A stretch of DNA of 64,000 nucleotides from Paenibacillus oralis (GCF_003863965.1 NZ_RRCN01000001.1:372001-436000), one strand, 5' to 3'; positions 34,416 through 43,094 are shown, counted from the first letter of the stretch. Translations and numbers: made by a program. The notes: generated from the letters alone by a model not told the origin.

Positions 34416-34529
34416 GCACTGTTGACTCCTTTCAATTATGGGATGTTGTCGCCACTCGCTTAATAAACGCCCGAGCAAACCATAAATCCGCCGTCAATAT
34501 GTACGGCCCTACTGCTCTTTCCAATCGAT

Positions 34530-34544
34530 ATAAAGCGCTTTCTT
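34530..34544. promoter_or_regulatory. cre-like site in the MFS promoter region
   Basis: ATAAAGCGCTTTCTT contains the symmetrical AAAGCGCTTT core of CcpA sites. It lies 115 bases before the MFS start, downstream of the palindromic operator, suggesting carbon-catabolite repression of the sugar-acid operon. Confidence 0.55.
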
Positions 34545-34591
34545 ACAAATGTTTCATCTGTACAGACAACTTTAGGCCGGCCTCATGTGAA

Positions 34592-34616
34592 ATACTAGCA
34601 TACATTATGCTAGTAT
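34592..34616. promoter_or_regulatory. Inverted-repeat operator before the MFS/dehydrogenase operon
   Basis: ATACTAGCA (34592-34600) and TGCTAGTAT (34608-34616) form a perfect 9-bp inverted repeat with a 7-base spacer. A matching TACTAGTATGCAAG motif lies in the promoter region of the FadR-type GntR gene at 38725-39432, the probable regulator. Confidence 0.7.
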
Positions 34617-34777
34617 ACAAGTTGAAGTTTGTGAGTATTTTGTCACCACCCGAAAAATAGTTCCTTTGCCCCCTGCTCCTATTTTTCTTCTAAAATTTAA
34701 CTGTTAGTGGAATTATTGAAACGCTATAATGCTAATGATCATTTGCGTGGATTTGGAGAAAAAAAGGAGAGAAAAAG

Positions 34778-35479
34778 ATGTTGAAAAAATGGCCATTATT
34801 CTTGATGATTGGCATGCTCATGGTGGTATCTGCGGGCTGGAATAGCGGAGTATCTTATGGGGCTGCAGAATACACTTGGGATAAGTATAAAGGCACGGAG
34901 GTCAGGACATATAAACTGGCCGCGGTACCTGGAAGAGCAGGATCTATGGATCAGGAAACGTTTTTTGCCGCGATCAGCAAAACCCCAAATGTATATGGGG
35001 AATTCACCGGCTATAGAACAGGGAAAACAACTGGAGTTGCAACCGTGAGTGTAACGGATGGGGTTTATAAATATACGGTCGTTGATTTTATTCGCGATGT
35101 GGAGCCTGAAATTGTAGAATACGTAAATCCAAGAGGCGGGATTCCCCACCGCTGGAACGGAACCGATGATATTCGCATTTTTATGAGAGGGTCGGAAGCG
35201 GCTGCTTTGGCAGAGCTGTTTTATGAGGGGACACCAAGTGAAGGGCGATATCATTTTAATGCTGACGAGGTTTATTTAGTTACATTCTGGTCCAGTACAG
35301 TAAGACCGATCAGCGGAATGTCCGCGGAAGCGTTAATCGAGGAAGGAGAACCTGCGTTTATAAATCGCGAGTTTGTAGGTCAAGTAACAAGCGAAGATCC
35401 TGCTGCTTATCCGCAAGATGGAATTTCAAACGGCTATTATTATGTTCAAAAGGGTTCTCAAACGCTTAATTACCAATGA
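34778..35479 (+). CDS. Exported hypothetical protein, 233 residues
   Basis: MLKKWPLFLMIGMLMVVSAGW is a signal peptide; cleavage is likely near SYGAAE. The mature protein is strand-rich and tyrosine-rich (EYTWDKYKGTE, DGVYKYTVVDFIRDVEP), without cysteines, like many secreted beta-sandwich proteins. No family recognised. AAAAGGAGAG precedes the ATG. It is codirectional with the S-layer-homology gene 240 bases downstream and may share its transcript. Confidence 0.65.
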   Translation: MLKKWPLFLMIGMLMVVSAGWNSGVSYGAAEYTWDKYKGTEVRTYKLAAVPGRAGSMDQETFFAAISKTPNVYGEFTGYRTGKTTGVATVSVTDGVYKYTVVDFIRDVEPEIVEYVNPRGGIPHRWNGTDDIRIFMRGSEAAALAELFYEGTPSEGRYHFNADEVYLVTFWSSTVRPISGMSAEALIEEGEPAFINREFVGQVTSEDPAAYPQDGISNGYYYVQKGSQTLNYQ

Positions 35480-35722
35480 AAACCATTGTTAAGTGATAGG
35501 AAATTACGGCTTAAAAGGTATGTTTCTCAAACCATTTTTTTTGCTGGTTTTATTCAATCCCAAGGAGATTATTCCGATAATCCAAGTATATACAGTTTGG
35601 TGTTTATTGTAATGGAAATGAAAACCTGTTTGAAAAAGAGACCCGTTTTCAAGATTAACATGGAGGTGCAGGCGTAAGTGACCGTGTGCTATCTCGCAAA
35701 GGAGGTTCGATGAGCTGAAATA

Positions 35723-38677
35723 ATGAAGTGTGAAAAAAAGTTGAAACGAATTAGGCGTTACATGGCTGGTTTACTGGCTGTTTGGTTGTTCTGCATACAT
35801 AGTGTTCCCGTTTTTGCGGACAGAACCTTTAACGATATTGAACATTCCTATGCGGCTGATGCGATTGAGGCTATGGCTGCTCAAGGTTATGTTACCGGTT
35901 ATAAGGATGGGAGCTTTCGGCCTTTGCAATTGATTTCGCGGCAGGAATGGGCAAGCATTTTCGCTAAAACCTTAAAACGAACAGCGAATGACAAAGGCCC
36001 AGCTTCTTTTCGTGATGTGTCACCGTGGGCTCTTCCTTATGTACAGGTCTTGCAGGAAGAGAACATTACTAAAGGAACTGGTGGCCAATTATTCGGTGCC
36101 AAGCGCAATCTGACTCGCCAGGATATGGCCGTTTGGTATGCCAGGTATTTCGGTGTCTCTGAAACTACCCCGTCCTCCGGTATATCCAGCTTTGTGGATC
36201 GGTCCGATATATCGGACTATGCACAAACGAGCGTGTGGCTGATGGAGCGATTAGAGCTGATTGAAGGGGATACGGATCATTACTTCCATCCCAAACAATT
36301 TGTGAAACGGCAGGATGCTACGCTGGTTGCTTATCGAGTATGGCTTGGCGGTGACGAGCTGAGAGAACGCGCCAAGCGTTTGCTGGATTCATCAGGAAAT
36401 GAAGCTGCAACGGCGAATCAGCCGGCCAGCCCATCGGAACCGGAGAAGATAGCGGTCGACCTGGCGCCGGAAATTAGCGGCCAACGTGCGAATCCGCAAA
36501 TCGCGGAGCCTAGAAGCCATAGTCCTAGACCTGACCCACCGGCAGGTCCGGTAACACCAACGGAGCCGGTAACGCCAACAGAGCCAGTGACACCAACAGA
36601 GCCGAAGCCGCCAGATCGGCCAGTGATACCGCCAGGGTCTGATCCCAAGCCACCAGGGACACCGCCAGTGATACCACCTGTGACACCACCAACAACTCCG
36701 CCAAAACCACCGGTGCTTCCAGTGGGTGATCCTCCTGTGGATTTTGTGGCGGATGAGGTCGTCATCAAGGCGCCGGAGCTGGTAAATCAACCGGAAACGT
36801 ATCCTTCGTATCAGTTGTCCTTTCAGCTCTATAATGAGGGGCGGCCGGTAAGCATTCCCGCTGCCAGCGTCACAAGTGTTACGTATACATTTAGTGATGA
36901 ATTGGGCGTTTTTGATGAACAAGGGAAAATCGCACATGCCGAAAATATTCCGGCTGCCGATAACTTCATTCCTGTAGGGATAAAAGTCACCATTGCCAAG
37001 CCCTATCAGGTACTTACAGCACAAACCAAACTGATCGTAAAAGGAAAGACTCCTCCAGTAGAAGACCCGAGTGTAATCAGGTCCGTATACTTGGCCACGT
37101 ATACCATTCCACAGTCCATTACTCTAGACCCTGCAGCCTGGAGTATGCCCTATGTATTTCAAAATACAAAGGGAGAGGTAATACCACCAAGTCTGTTACC
37201 TTCAGACTTGAAGCTTCGGATCGAGGATTCCAGGAGAATATTTGACGAGGATGGACATATAGCCAATCTGCATCTGATTCCTGCAGTGAACTCTGTCATT
37301 CCATTCAAGATCGAAGTTGAATCGCCATCCCAGGGAATTCACTTCATATCCGATGCCGAATTAACGGTAGTACCCGGAGAACGCAAAAAGCAATATTTTG
37401 CTGTCTCGCTAATGCTGCAGGGACAAGATCCGGGCAGTACGACCACGGTCGAACAAATTGAGCAGGCTCGTCAATTGCTGATGGACCACTTCGGCCCTAA
37501 CTTGAAAGTAACCTGGGCCATGGAAAACAGATTTGTTTTCGTGGAATCGAATCGCCCGCAGCTTAAAAAGGTTTTGGAATACGTCGATCAGTATGGTGAT
37601 GAAGTCGGTATTTTGGACGGGTATCCGAATAACCTGTATGAGCTCCCTTTTTGGGAATTGCGGATGAATGAGTGGTTGTATATGTATCGTTATAATGCGC
37701 TCAATGAGCTGCACCAATCCGGTACGTTGGGATCACCTTCGGTGTTTGAAAGCATGGATACGGATCAATATCGGAAGTATCTGCCTAAATCACTGACCAG
37801 CTTTACGGTGAATCCCGAGCAAACCCAATGGCTTAAAGATCACTTTAAGATCACCTCCGCCATGGGATGGTCGGCTACACAATATAATGTGAACGGCATG
37901 TATGGCGAGGGTTCACCTTTGATGCCTTACTGGTCCAATAAGGATAATCCGATGGTCCCCGCGCAGGGATTTACTGATAATAGCGGTACCGTATTCATGA
38001 ACTCGATTACGATTGATCCGATTGGATCACGCTATACCAAAGATTCCTCACGCTGGACTCTCCATCCGGGTGACCCCTATGTGAATGAAACGGATGCGGC
38101 ACCACAACTGTATATAGCACAACAATATTTAGATAATCCGTTTCAACGTATAAATACGGTAAACTATATGTCCATTATTTTGGACATCAACTGGCTTGCC
38201 AGCAACCATAACATGTCGCAAATCTGGGAGAACTTTGTGAATCACTTCCCTGCTGACCGCGAGGTCGAGATTGTGGGCGTGGACGGACTGAAACAGATTT
38301 ATGAATCATCAGCCGGATCGAATAATGATCATGCGGAATTTACGCTCATGTTTAGAGGCTCCGGCATTCAGACGGTTATGGACTCCAATAATTCACCGGC
38401 CAATCTACGGTATTTGTGGACTGAAAACGCCTCACAGCGGATTATTTTATCCAAAGAGGATGGAGACGCGGCATGGTCCATTATTGATTTCACCGACTAT
38501 ACCCGCAGTCCTGTTCCAAAGACACCTTACAACCTGAATAAGGACACGGATGTAAGTTACGTCACCGGAAGAAACTTCAAGCTAAATCCTGCGGCTCCGT
38601 TAACAGCAGAGGAAATTCAGCGCATAAAGGATCGTTTGAAAGAGATTTACTTCGCGGAAGAAGTGAATTATCAGTGA
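35723..38677 (+). CDS. S-layer-homology surface protein with DUF3863-like C-terminal region
   Basis: 984 residues. Signal peptide to about residue 33 (GLLAVWLFCIHSVPVFA). Three SLH domains follow (FNDIEHSYAADAIEAMAAQG; FRDVSPWALPYVQVLQEENI; SDISDYAQTSVWLMERLELI), which bind pyruvylated cell-wall polymer. Then a long Pro/Thr linker with PVTPTE repeats and two Ig-like beta domains. The C-terminal 400 residues resemble DUF3863 proteins: MGWSATQYNVNGM, EGSPLMPYW and SRYTKDSSRWTLHPGDPY, a probable TIM-barrel enzyme or binding module. The ATG at 35723 lies 17 bases after the nearest GGAGG; that site instead fits an ATG-AGC-TGA mini frame at 35710. Confidence 0.8.
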   Translation: MKCEKKLKRIRRYMAGLLAVWLFCIHSVPVFADRTFNDIEHSYAADAIEAMAAQGYVTGYKDGSFRPLQLISRQEWASIFAKTLKRTANDKGPASFRDVSPWALPYVQVLQEENITKGTGGQLFGAKRNLTRQDMAVWYARYFGVSETTPSSGISSFVDRSDISDYAQTSVWLMERLELIEGDTDHYFHPKQFVKRQDATLVAYRVWLGGDELRERAKRLLDSSGNEAATANQPASPSEPEKIAVDLAPEISGQRANPQIAEPRSHSPRPDPPAGPVTPTEPVTPTEPVTPTEPKPPDRPVIPPGSDPKPPGTPPVIPPVTPPTTPPKPPVLPVGDPPVDFVADEVVIKAPELVNQPETYPSYQLSFQLYNEGRPVSIPAASVTSVTYTFSDELGVFDEQGKIAHAENIPAADNFIPVGIKVTIAKPYQVLTAQTKLIVKGKTPPVEDPSVIRSVYLATYTIPQSITLDPAAWSMPYVFQNTKGEVIPPSLLPSDLKLRIEDSRRIFDEDGHIANLHLIPAVNSVIPFKIEVESPSQGIHFISDAELTVVPGERKKQYFAVSLMLQGQDPGSTTTVEQIEQARQLLMDHFGPNLKVTWAMENRFVFVESNRPQLKKVLEYVDQYGDEVGILDGYPNNLYELPFWELRMNEWLYMYRYNALNELHQSGTLGSPSVFESMDTDQYRKYLPKSLTSFTVNPEQTQWLKDHFKITSAMGWSATQYNVNGMYGEGSPLMPYWSNKDNPMVPAQGFTDNSGTVFMNSITIDPIGSRYTKDSSRWTLHPGDPYVNETDAAPQLYIAQQYLDNPFQRINTVNYMSIILDINWLASNHNMSQIWENFVNHFPADREVEIVGVDGLKQIYESSAGSNNDHAEFTLMFRGSGIQTVMDSNNSPANLRYLWTENASQRIILSKEDGDAAWSIIDFTDYTRSPVPKTPYNLNKDTDVSYVTGRNFKLNPAAPLTAEEIQRIKDRLKEIYFAEEVNYQ

Positions 38678-38693
38678 GAGGCTTAAAGAAAAA

Positions 38694-38725
38694 GAACCGA
38701 GAGCATATGCTTTCGGTTCCTTTTT
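38694..38725. terminator. Bidirectional terminator between the SLH gene and gntR
   Basis: GAACCGA (38694-38700) and TCGGTTC (38713-38719) flank GAGCATATGCTT, followed by CTTTTTC; the reverse strand has a matching TTTCTTTAAG. It serves the two convergent genes. Confidence 0.8.
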
Positions 38726-39432
38726 CATTCTACGCTTTGAAAATAATGCGAGTACTTCTTAACCAAATCCGGCGTGCAATATTCAAGCGACGTAATGTGC
38801 TCTCTGAGCAGTCGTTCCGTTTGCTCTTCATCATTAACGGTTATGGCTTCGAATATAGCCTCGTGTTCGCTTACAAGCTGTTTCATATGCTTCGTTTCCA
38901 GCAGCTCTAAATACCGCATACGGTTTAAATGGCCGCGCATTTGATTGATGATCGATATCAACGTGGAATTTCCCGTAAGCTCGAACACCGCACTGTGGAA
39001 GCTCTCATCAAGCTCAAGGAACCTATCGAAGTTTTGTTCATCAATGATTTTTCGATGCTCCTCCAAAATCCCCTTGATCTGCTGATACGCCTTCTCGAAG
39101 GCAGCATCGTTTGCGTTCCACTTCCTGGCCGCTTCTTTAAAAGCACTCACCTCAAGACTTACACGTACAAAGCGAGCCTCCTCAATCTTCTTCTTGGACA
39201 TGTATGCGATTCGGGCGCCGCGCTGCGGCAGGATCTCGATTAGCTCCTCTGTCATCAAACGGCGGAAAGCCTCCCTGATCGGTGTCCGGCTTACCCCCAA
39301 TGTGCTGCCTAACTCCGATTCAAATACGAGCTGCCCCGGTTCCAACTGCAACGTAACAATGGCCCCCCGAATAACGTGATAAGCATGATCGGACAGGGTA
39401 TTCCTATTTTTGGAGATGTTCGGTAGATTCAT
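38725..39432 (-). CDS. GntR-family regulator, FadR subgroup (FCD domain)
   Basis: 235 residues. N-terminal winged helix (AYHVIRGAIVTLQLEPGQL, LGVSRTPIREAFRRL, QRGARIAYMS) and an all-helical FCD ligand-binding domain with the metal/ligand residues in the LDESFHSAVFELTGN and SEHEAIFEAI segments. FCD regulators usually sense sugar acids or carboxylates. It lies behind the S-layer gene but in the orientation of the MFS/dehydrogenase operon, and its own promoter region shares a motif with the MFS operator, so it probably represses both. Confidence 0.9.
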   Translation of the reverse strand: MNLPNISKNRNTLSDHAYHVIRGAIVTLQLEPGQLVFESELGSTLGVSRTPIREAFRRLMTEELIEILPQRGARIAYMSKKKIEEARFVRVSLEVSAFKEAARKWNANDAAFEKAYQQIKGILEEHRKIIDEQNFDRFLELDESFHSAVFELTGNSTLISIINQMRGHLNRMRYLELLETKHMKQLVSEHEAIFEAITVNDEEQTERLLREHITSLEYCTPDLVKKYSHYFQSVE

Positions 39433-39469
39433 ATTCTCACCTTACCTAATGTACTACGATAAGATTATT

Positions 39470-39485
39470 ATACTAGTATGCAAGT
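39470..39485. promoter_or_regulatory. Putative autoregulatory site of the FadR-type regulator
   Basis: ATACTAGTATGCAAGT contains a 10-bp palindrome (ATACTAGTAT) and matches TGCTAGTATACAAG at the MFS operator with two differences. It is 38-53 bases upstream of the gntR start. Confidence 0.55.
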
Positions 39486-39568
39486 ATTGGAATCAAACTT
39501 TAATATTACGGTAACATTAAAAACCTGGTCCGAACCTAAATAGCCTAATCCAGTTTCGCCTTATAACT

Positions 39569-39610
39569 AAAAAAGCTTGCTTCCACCATAAATGTAGAAA
39601 CAAGCTTTTA
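39569..39610 (-). terminator. Terminator of DUF6809 copy 1
   Basis: AAAAGCTTG (39571-39579) and CAAGCTTTT (39601-39609) with an inner GTAGAAA/TTCCACC stem; T run on the minus strand. Same sequence family as the terminators of copies 2 and 3. Confidence 0.85.
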
Positions 39611-39633
39611 GAAGCGCCAAGTGTTACCGAAAA

Positions 39634-39933
39634 TTACCTTAAACCATAAATAAGTTCTTCCTTAGCCGCGTATATTTCCATCATCATTAACGCCCCAAGC
39701 TGAAACCCGTTTACGAAAGAAGATGTAGCCTGCATCGACTCGGTCTGTCTGTGCAAATCGAGCAGCGTTTCAAGCTGGTTGAAATTATCCGCAGACAGTT
39801 TCCCTTTCCACATTCCTTTGGCTTCGGATATCTCTCTTCTTATTCTACGGTACTCGGGATCTCTCGGGACGATCTTCTCTTCCGGGTGAAATTCACCACA
39901 ATATAGTGCTTCCAGCATGCTTTTCATTTCCAT
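39634..39933 (-). CDS. DUF6809 family protein, copy 1
   Basis: 99 residues, MEMKSMLEALYCGEFHPEE..., a helical protein ending in FVNGFQLGALMMMEIYAAKE. This fits the DUF6809 pattern of small Firmicute proteins next to XRE regulators; the function is unknown. Near-identical copies are at 50226 and 59515. The gene is divergent from an XRE repressor at 40136 across a palindromic operator, and has its own terminator, so it is a self-contained two-gene module. GGAAG site before the ATG at 39933. Confidence 0.75.
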   Translation of the reverse strand: MEMKSMLEALYCGEFHPEEKIVPRDPEYRRIRREISEAKGMWKGKLSADNFNQLETLLDLHRQTESMQATSSFVNGFQLGALMMMEIYAAKEELIYGLR

Positions 39934-40005
39934 CTTCCTTTCAGGGGGATTTTGGTGTTACTTGAAGGGGAGAATTACGCAATAAGTAGTTGATTTAATT
40001 ATATA

Positions 40006-40058
40006 GTGTAACGGTTTTCCGTATCATATTTTTATTTTATCACGGTACGCCGTTACAC
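40006..40058. promoter_or_regulatory. Paired inverted operator between DUF6809 copy 1 and its XRE gene
   Basis: GTGTAACGG (40006-40014) and CCGTTACAC (40050-40058) are perfect inverted repeats; each is followed inward by a CCGT(A)/ACGG half, so each arm is itself a partial dyad. The layout suits two repressor dimers blocking both divergent promoters. Repeated at 59879-59931. Confidence 0.65.
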
Positions 40059-40135
40059 TCAAGAGGATTTTAATGATATCATGAAGAAAATATTAATTAC
40101 TTGAAACGAAAAAACTTTATGGGGGAAATTTATCA

Positions 40136-40342
40136 ATGCCAATCCGGCTTCGTTTAAAAGAAATCTTAGAAGAACGGGGAATGAGTCAGCGAGAACTCGC
40201 CCGCAGAATGAATATCCGACCAAGCACGGTTAGTCATCTCTGCTCCGATAAAGTCAATGCCGCCTATTTTGACACTCTGGAACAGATTTGCAAAACACTC
40301 AACATCAGCTTGCATGAACTTCTTGTAATGGATGACGACTAA
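40136..40342 (+). CDS. XRE (Cro/C1) family repressor, copy 1
   Basis: 68 residues, just a helix-turn-helix domain: MPIRLRLKEILEERGMSQRE, then LARRMNIRPSTVSHLCSDK with the recognition helix. Such short Cro/C1 proteins bind operator dyads as dimers; the GTGTAACGG arms lie just upstream. GGGGGAAA site before the ATG. All but the last two residues are identical to the protein at 60008, and divergent from DUF6809 as there. Probably represses itself and DUF6809. Confidence 0.85.
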   Translation: MPIRLRLKEILEERGMSQRELARRMNIRPSTVSHLCSDKVNAAYFDTLEQICKTLNISLHELLVMDDD

Positions 40343-40902
40343 CGTCCGATGTGTTAGTCCTAACTTCTGAATGCACTCCTTAACAGGATGATTCATGGAT
40401 GATTACTCCTTTCGAGATGTTTTCTTTTATAGGTTAGACACTCTACAGGCAGGATTCACAATAGACATACAGGAACATGAGAAAATCTTAATTTTGTCAC
40501 ATCGGAATTACACATCAGTAACAAGACAGCCTGAATATTAATGCTAAATGCATAATAGATTCGATAGATTGCCGCATCTCGCTGCACTATTTAGGTGATA
40601 ATCTAATCGGGTTTGATATTAACCACAGTGAAGAATAATTAAGTTTGCTCGGGTCCGTTATCTCACGCCCGCTTAATTAGCGGTACAATGAGCAGTAGAG
40701 GTTAACAATAAAAAAGGTCAATCATGGTGGTATCTGACCATAATCGACCTGTTTAATGCAACGGAATAGCGTTATTTAGGGTATAATTCAAGTTTTTTCG
40801 TACGTACAACTGAAATGACCAAATCTTTATACGGGTATTACATGGGGTATATTTGTTATTGGTTGAATAATAGATTCATTCGGCACTAACCCCACCTTTT
40901 AA
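40343..40902. other. Intergenic region behind XRE copy 1
   Basis: No gene seen. A 60-base stretch after the XRE stop (about 40345-40405) recurs in diverged form at 60646-60705. The shared terminator repeat is at 40711-40753. The rest is AT-rich and featureless. Confidence 0.55.
40711..40753 (-). terminator. Shared cassette terminator repeat, copy A
   Basis: AGGTC..ATGGT..ACCAT..GACCT nested stem with a T run on the minus strand; one of four copies (also 42370, 62184, 63326). It lies about 150 bases after the SUKH gene at 40903. Confidence 0.75.
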
Positions 40903-41598
40903 TTACACCTCGAAGCCGATTACGATCCATTCGTCAACTACATCCCAAAAGTTTATCTTGTATCTTGGCTGTTTATTCGTCCACCACAATGTAGCTAGAT
41001 CATTATCACAATTACTATAATCTACTGCAACATAACCACCCATCCCACTTTTAAAGAAACCGAAAGTAGTTTTCAAGTCAATTTGTAAAGGTTCTTCTAA
41101 CTCCTCTATAATGCCCCATTCATCATCGTCAAAAAATGTTACAGCTTCCAGAGGTACTAAGCCCATAGATTCACTCGCATAATAATAAAAACCATTATGA
41201 ACATTTTCATAAAACTTCCGTATTGACGGGGGTATTTTATCCCAAGATTCTTCTAGCACCTCATTGTTAAACGCATCTTTGGGACTTCGCCCCTCATAAT
41301 AGATTTCCTTACTACCCGTTTTAATCGTATATAAAATAGAGTACTTACCGTCTATCTCCATTAAGTCAATTTCTTTTAGATGTTTGGATAAATATGAAAT
41401 AGTGTTACTCAATTCTGTACCCATATGTTCTTTCCACATTGACAAAATAGTTTCAATTCTCGTGGTTACATCAGTTTCGTTAAACAAATCATACCATGCA
41501 CTTGGCATCCACTCAGGATCAAGTTTATTGATTTGATCAAATGGTATTATTCGCACATTTCTTTTATACTTTTTTAAAAAATCAAGTTTATTTTGCAT
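40903..41598 (-). CDS. SMI1/KNR4 (SUKH) family immunity protein
   Basis: 231 residues. SUKH features: a helix ending IPPSIRKFYENVHNGFYYY and the strand LVPLEAVTFFDDDEWG, then a beta region ending MGGYVAVDYSN. Directly downstream (18 bases) of an HNH nuclease toxin tip on the same strand, the usual toxin-immunity order, so it should bind and neutralise that nuclease. AT-rich. The toxin itself is truncated, so this may now be an orphan immunity gene. Confidence 0.75.
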   Translation of the reverse strand: MQNKLDFLKKYKRNVRIIPFDQINKLDPEWMPSAWYDLFNETDVTTRIETILSMWKEHMGTELSNTISYLSKHLKEIDLMEIDGKYSILYTIKTGSKEIYYEGRSPKDAFNNEVLEESWDKIPPSIRKFYENVHNGFYYYASESMGLVPLEAVTFFDDDEWGIIEELEEPLQIDLKTTFGFFKSGMGGYVAVDYSNCDNDLATLWWTNKQPRYKINFWDVVDEWIVIGFEV

Positions 41599-41616
41599 GC
41601 TATTATATCATCTCCT

Positions 41617-41988
41617 TCAATCATCTGTAACTTTTTTATTTCGTTCAACAAAATCATCTATTTGTTTTTGTAGTTTCCTTTCTAGTTCTTGTTCTTTTTT
41701 GATTATTTTCTCTCTAAATTTAGGGTCAACATCAATATTTTCTTTTTTATACTTCGTCCATTCTAAAAAAGATTTCGATCCCTTTGATTTATTGGCTGAT
41801 TCACTCAATCCTATAAAGTTATCAGGATTGTTTAATACTTCTAGTTGTTGTTCTTTAGTTAGCTTTTCGAAGCCTTCCATTTTTACTATGCTATTCATAG
41901 GCACGATATGGTCCGCTTGAAGAGGAGTAGGAGTTGCATCTGAAGAAAATACGGTTGAGTGAAATTTTAAAAGAACGTGGGATGACAC
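41617..41988 (-). pseudogene. HNH nuclease toxin tip, 5'-truncated
   Basis: The C-terminal toxin part reads ADHIVPMNSIVKM..., then NPDNFIGLSESANKSKGSKSF and a charged helical tail. DHIVP plus N..NFIGL...N.SKG is the HNH/endonuclease VII-type core found at the ends of polymorphic toxins. Only about 105 residues from position 41930 on look genuine; before that the frame runs antisense through the XRE gene at 41934, so the delivery part and any start are missing. It lies directly before a SUKH gene. A displaced cassette rather than an active gene. Confidence 0.65.
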
Positions 41989-42143
41989 AAAAACAACTTT
42001 CGGAGCTTACAGGTATCCGACCTGCGGCAATTAGCGAAATCTGTAACAATCAGAGAACCTCAATAAATCGCGAACATATTGAAAAAATTGCTGATTGCCT
42101 CGGCATACACGATGTTAGAGACATTATCCGTCTTGAAAAGTAA
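41934..42143 (+). CDS. XRE (Cro/C1) family regulator
   Basis: 69 residues, single HTH domain: IRLSEILKERGMTQKQLSEL followed by TGIRPAAISEICNNQR. About half identical to the XRE proteins at 40136, 50932 and 60008 but clearly a separate branch. TTG start at 41934 with AGAGGAG six bases upstream. Its 5' end overlaps the antisense HNH toxin remnant, so it seems to have truncated that gene. No DUF6809 gene accompanies this copy. Confidence 0.8.
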   Translation: MHLKKIRLSEILKERGMTQKQLSELTGIRPAAISEICNNQRTSINREHIEKIADCLGIHDVRDIIRLEK

Positions 42144-42567
42144 AAACTACTGCTTTGATTATCACGCCGCCCGGATAAAAAGCGTCTATATGGTTCGTAT
42201 AGCCACCACGACAATTCTTATGCACTACTCCAAGAACAACAGAAAGCCTGAAAAAGCCTTCACGCGTTCTTGGAGCTATTGAAAACCGTCCAGCGGACAG
42301 GGTGGAGGGGTGGCGTATTGTAAAATTTGGTAATATTTTGTAAACCCCGTGACTAAACGAAGATAACAAAAACAGGTCAATCATGGTTGTATCTAACCAT
42401 AATCAACCTGTTGGTACAACTGAATAACACTATTAGGTTATAAAACTAAAGCGCTTGGTGTGCGTACAAACAAATAACGAAATTTATATACAGGTTTTAT
42501 AGGTTGTATTGTATGATCTTGTTGTTAGGCTTGTAAACAGGTTATTCAAAGAAATCTCCTTTCGACA
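42144..42567. other. Intergenic region with cassette terminator
   Basis: No gene seen. It contains terminator repeat copy B and, to its right, an AT-rich tail with weak similarity to the tail after copy A (CAACnGAATAnC..TATT motif). Confidence 0.5.
42370..42412 (-). terminator. Shared cassette terminator repeat, copy B
   Basis: AACAGGTCAATCATGGTT pairs with AACCATAATCAACCTGTT; T run (TTTTTGTT) on the minus strand. It lies downstream of the immunity-like gene at 42568. Confidence 0.8.
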
Positions 42568-43092
42568 CTAATAAAAAACTCTACTCCATCCATATTTTTT
42601 AGTATTAAGTATATATTCTTTTAAAGGTATAAAATTATTACTGTTTAATTCAATAGATACATTCGATCCGGTTACTATAGATAAGTCGCATCTACCGTAA
42701 GGCCATGCGAGTGTTCCCTCTATTTCATAAATATATTTATCATCCCCTTGATACACTTCTCCCCAAGTTTTGTTTATTTTCATTAAGCTATTATCTGGCC
42801 ATCTTAGTTTGGAATAAGGAGCCTCCTTACTAAATAATTCAACTTCTATGTTTCCACCAGTAACATCATGAAATGTGAGCCTAGAGTAGCCCGAAACATA
42901 AATATCATCATTGAATGGTTTAGTATGTTCAGTTAATCCATACGCTTCTAAACCATATACACTAATAGGTAGATTTATCCCCCACACATCTAGTACCAAC
43001 TTAGTTGAAGACGTTGAAGAATAATCAATGTTTATTGTGGATTCACCCAAATAAATTAAATCAAATCTCTCATTAGAAATATTTAGTATCAA
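42568..43092 (-). CDS. Predicted immunity protein of the methyltransferase-like spike toxin
   Basis: 174 residues, MILNISNERFDLIYLGES..., strand-rich, no signal peptide. It starts two bases after the stop of the spike-toxin gene at 43095, the standard place of a cognate immunity gene. Distantly related to the 215-residue protein at 22049, which suggests a small immunity family. No named family recognised. AT-rich compared with the spike part of the toxin gene, as expected for an exchangeable toxin/immunity tail. Confidence 0.65.
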   Translation of the reverse strand: MILNISNERFDLIYLGESTINIDYSSTSSTKLVLDVWGINLPISVYGLEAYGLTEHTKPFNDDIYVSGYSRLTFHDVTGGNIEVELFSKEAPYSKLRWPDNSLMKINKTWGEVYQGDDKYIYEIEGTLAWPYGRCDLSIVTGSNVSIELNSNNFIPLKEYILNTKKYGWSRVFY

Positions 43093-43094
43093 GA

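Noticed and set aside
35486..35677. 63-codon open frame between the exported protein and the SLH gene
   Set aside because: No site before the start, no signal or repeat, composition like intergenic sequence.
36392..37024. Trp/Arg-rich open frame antisense to the SLH protein linker
   Set aside because: An artefact of the proline/threonine repeats on the other strand.
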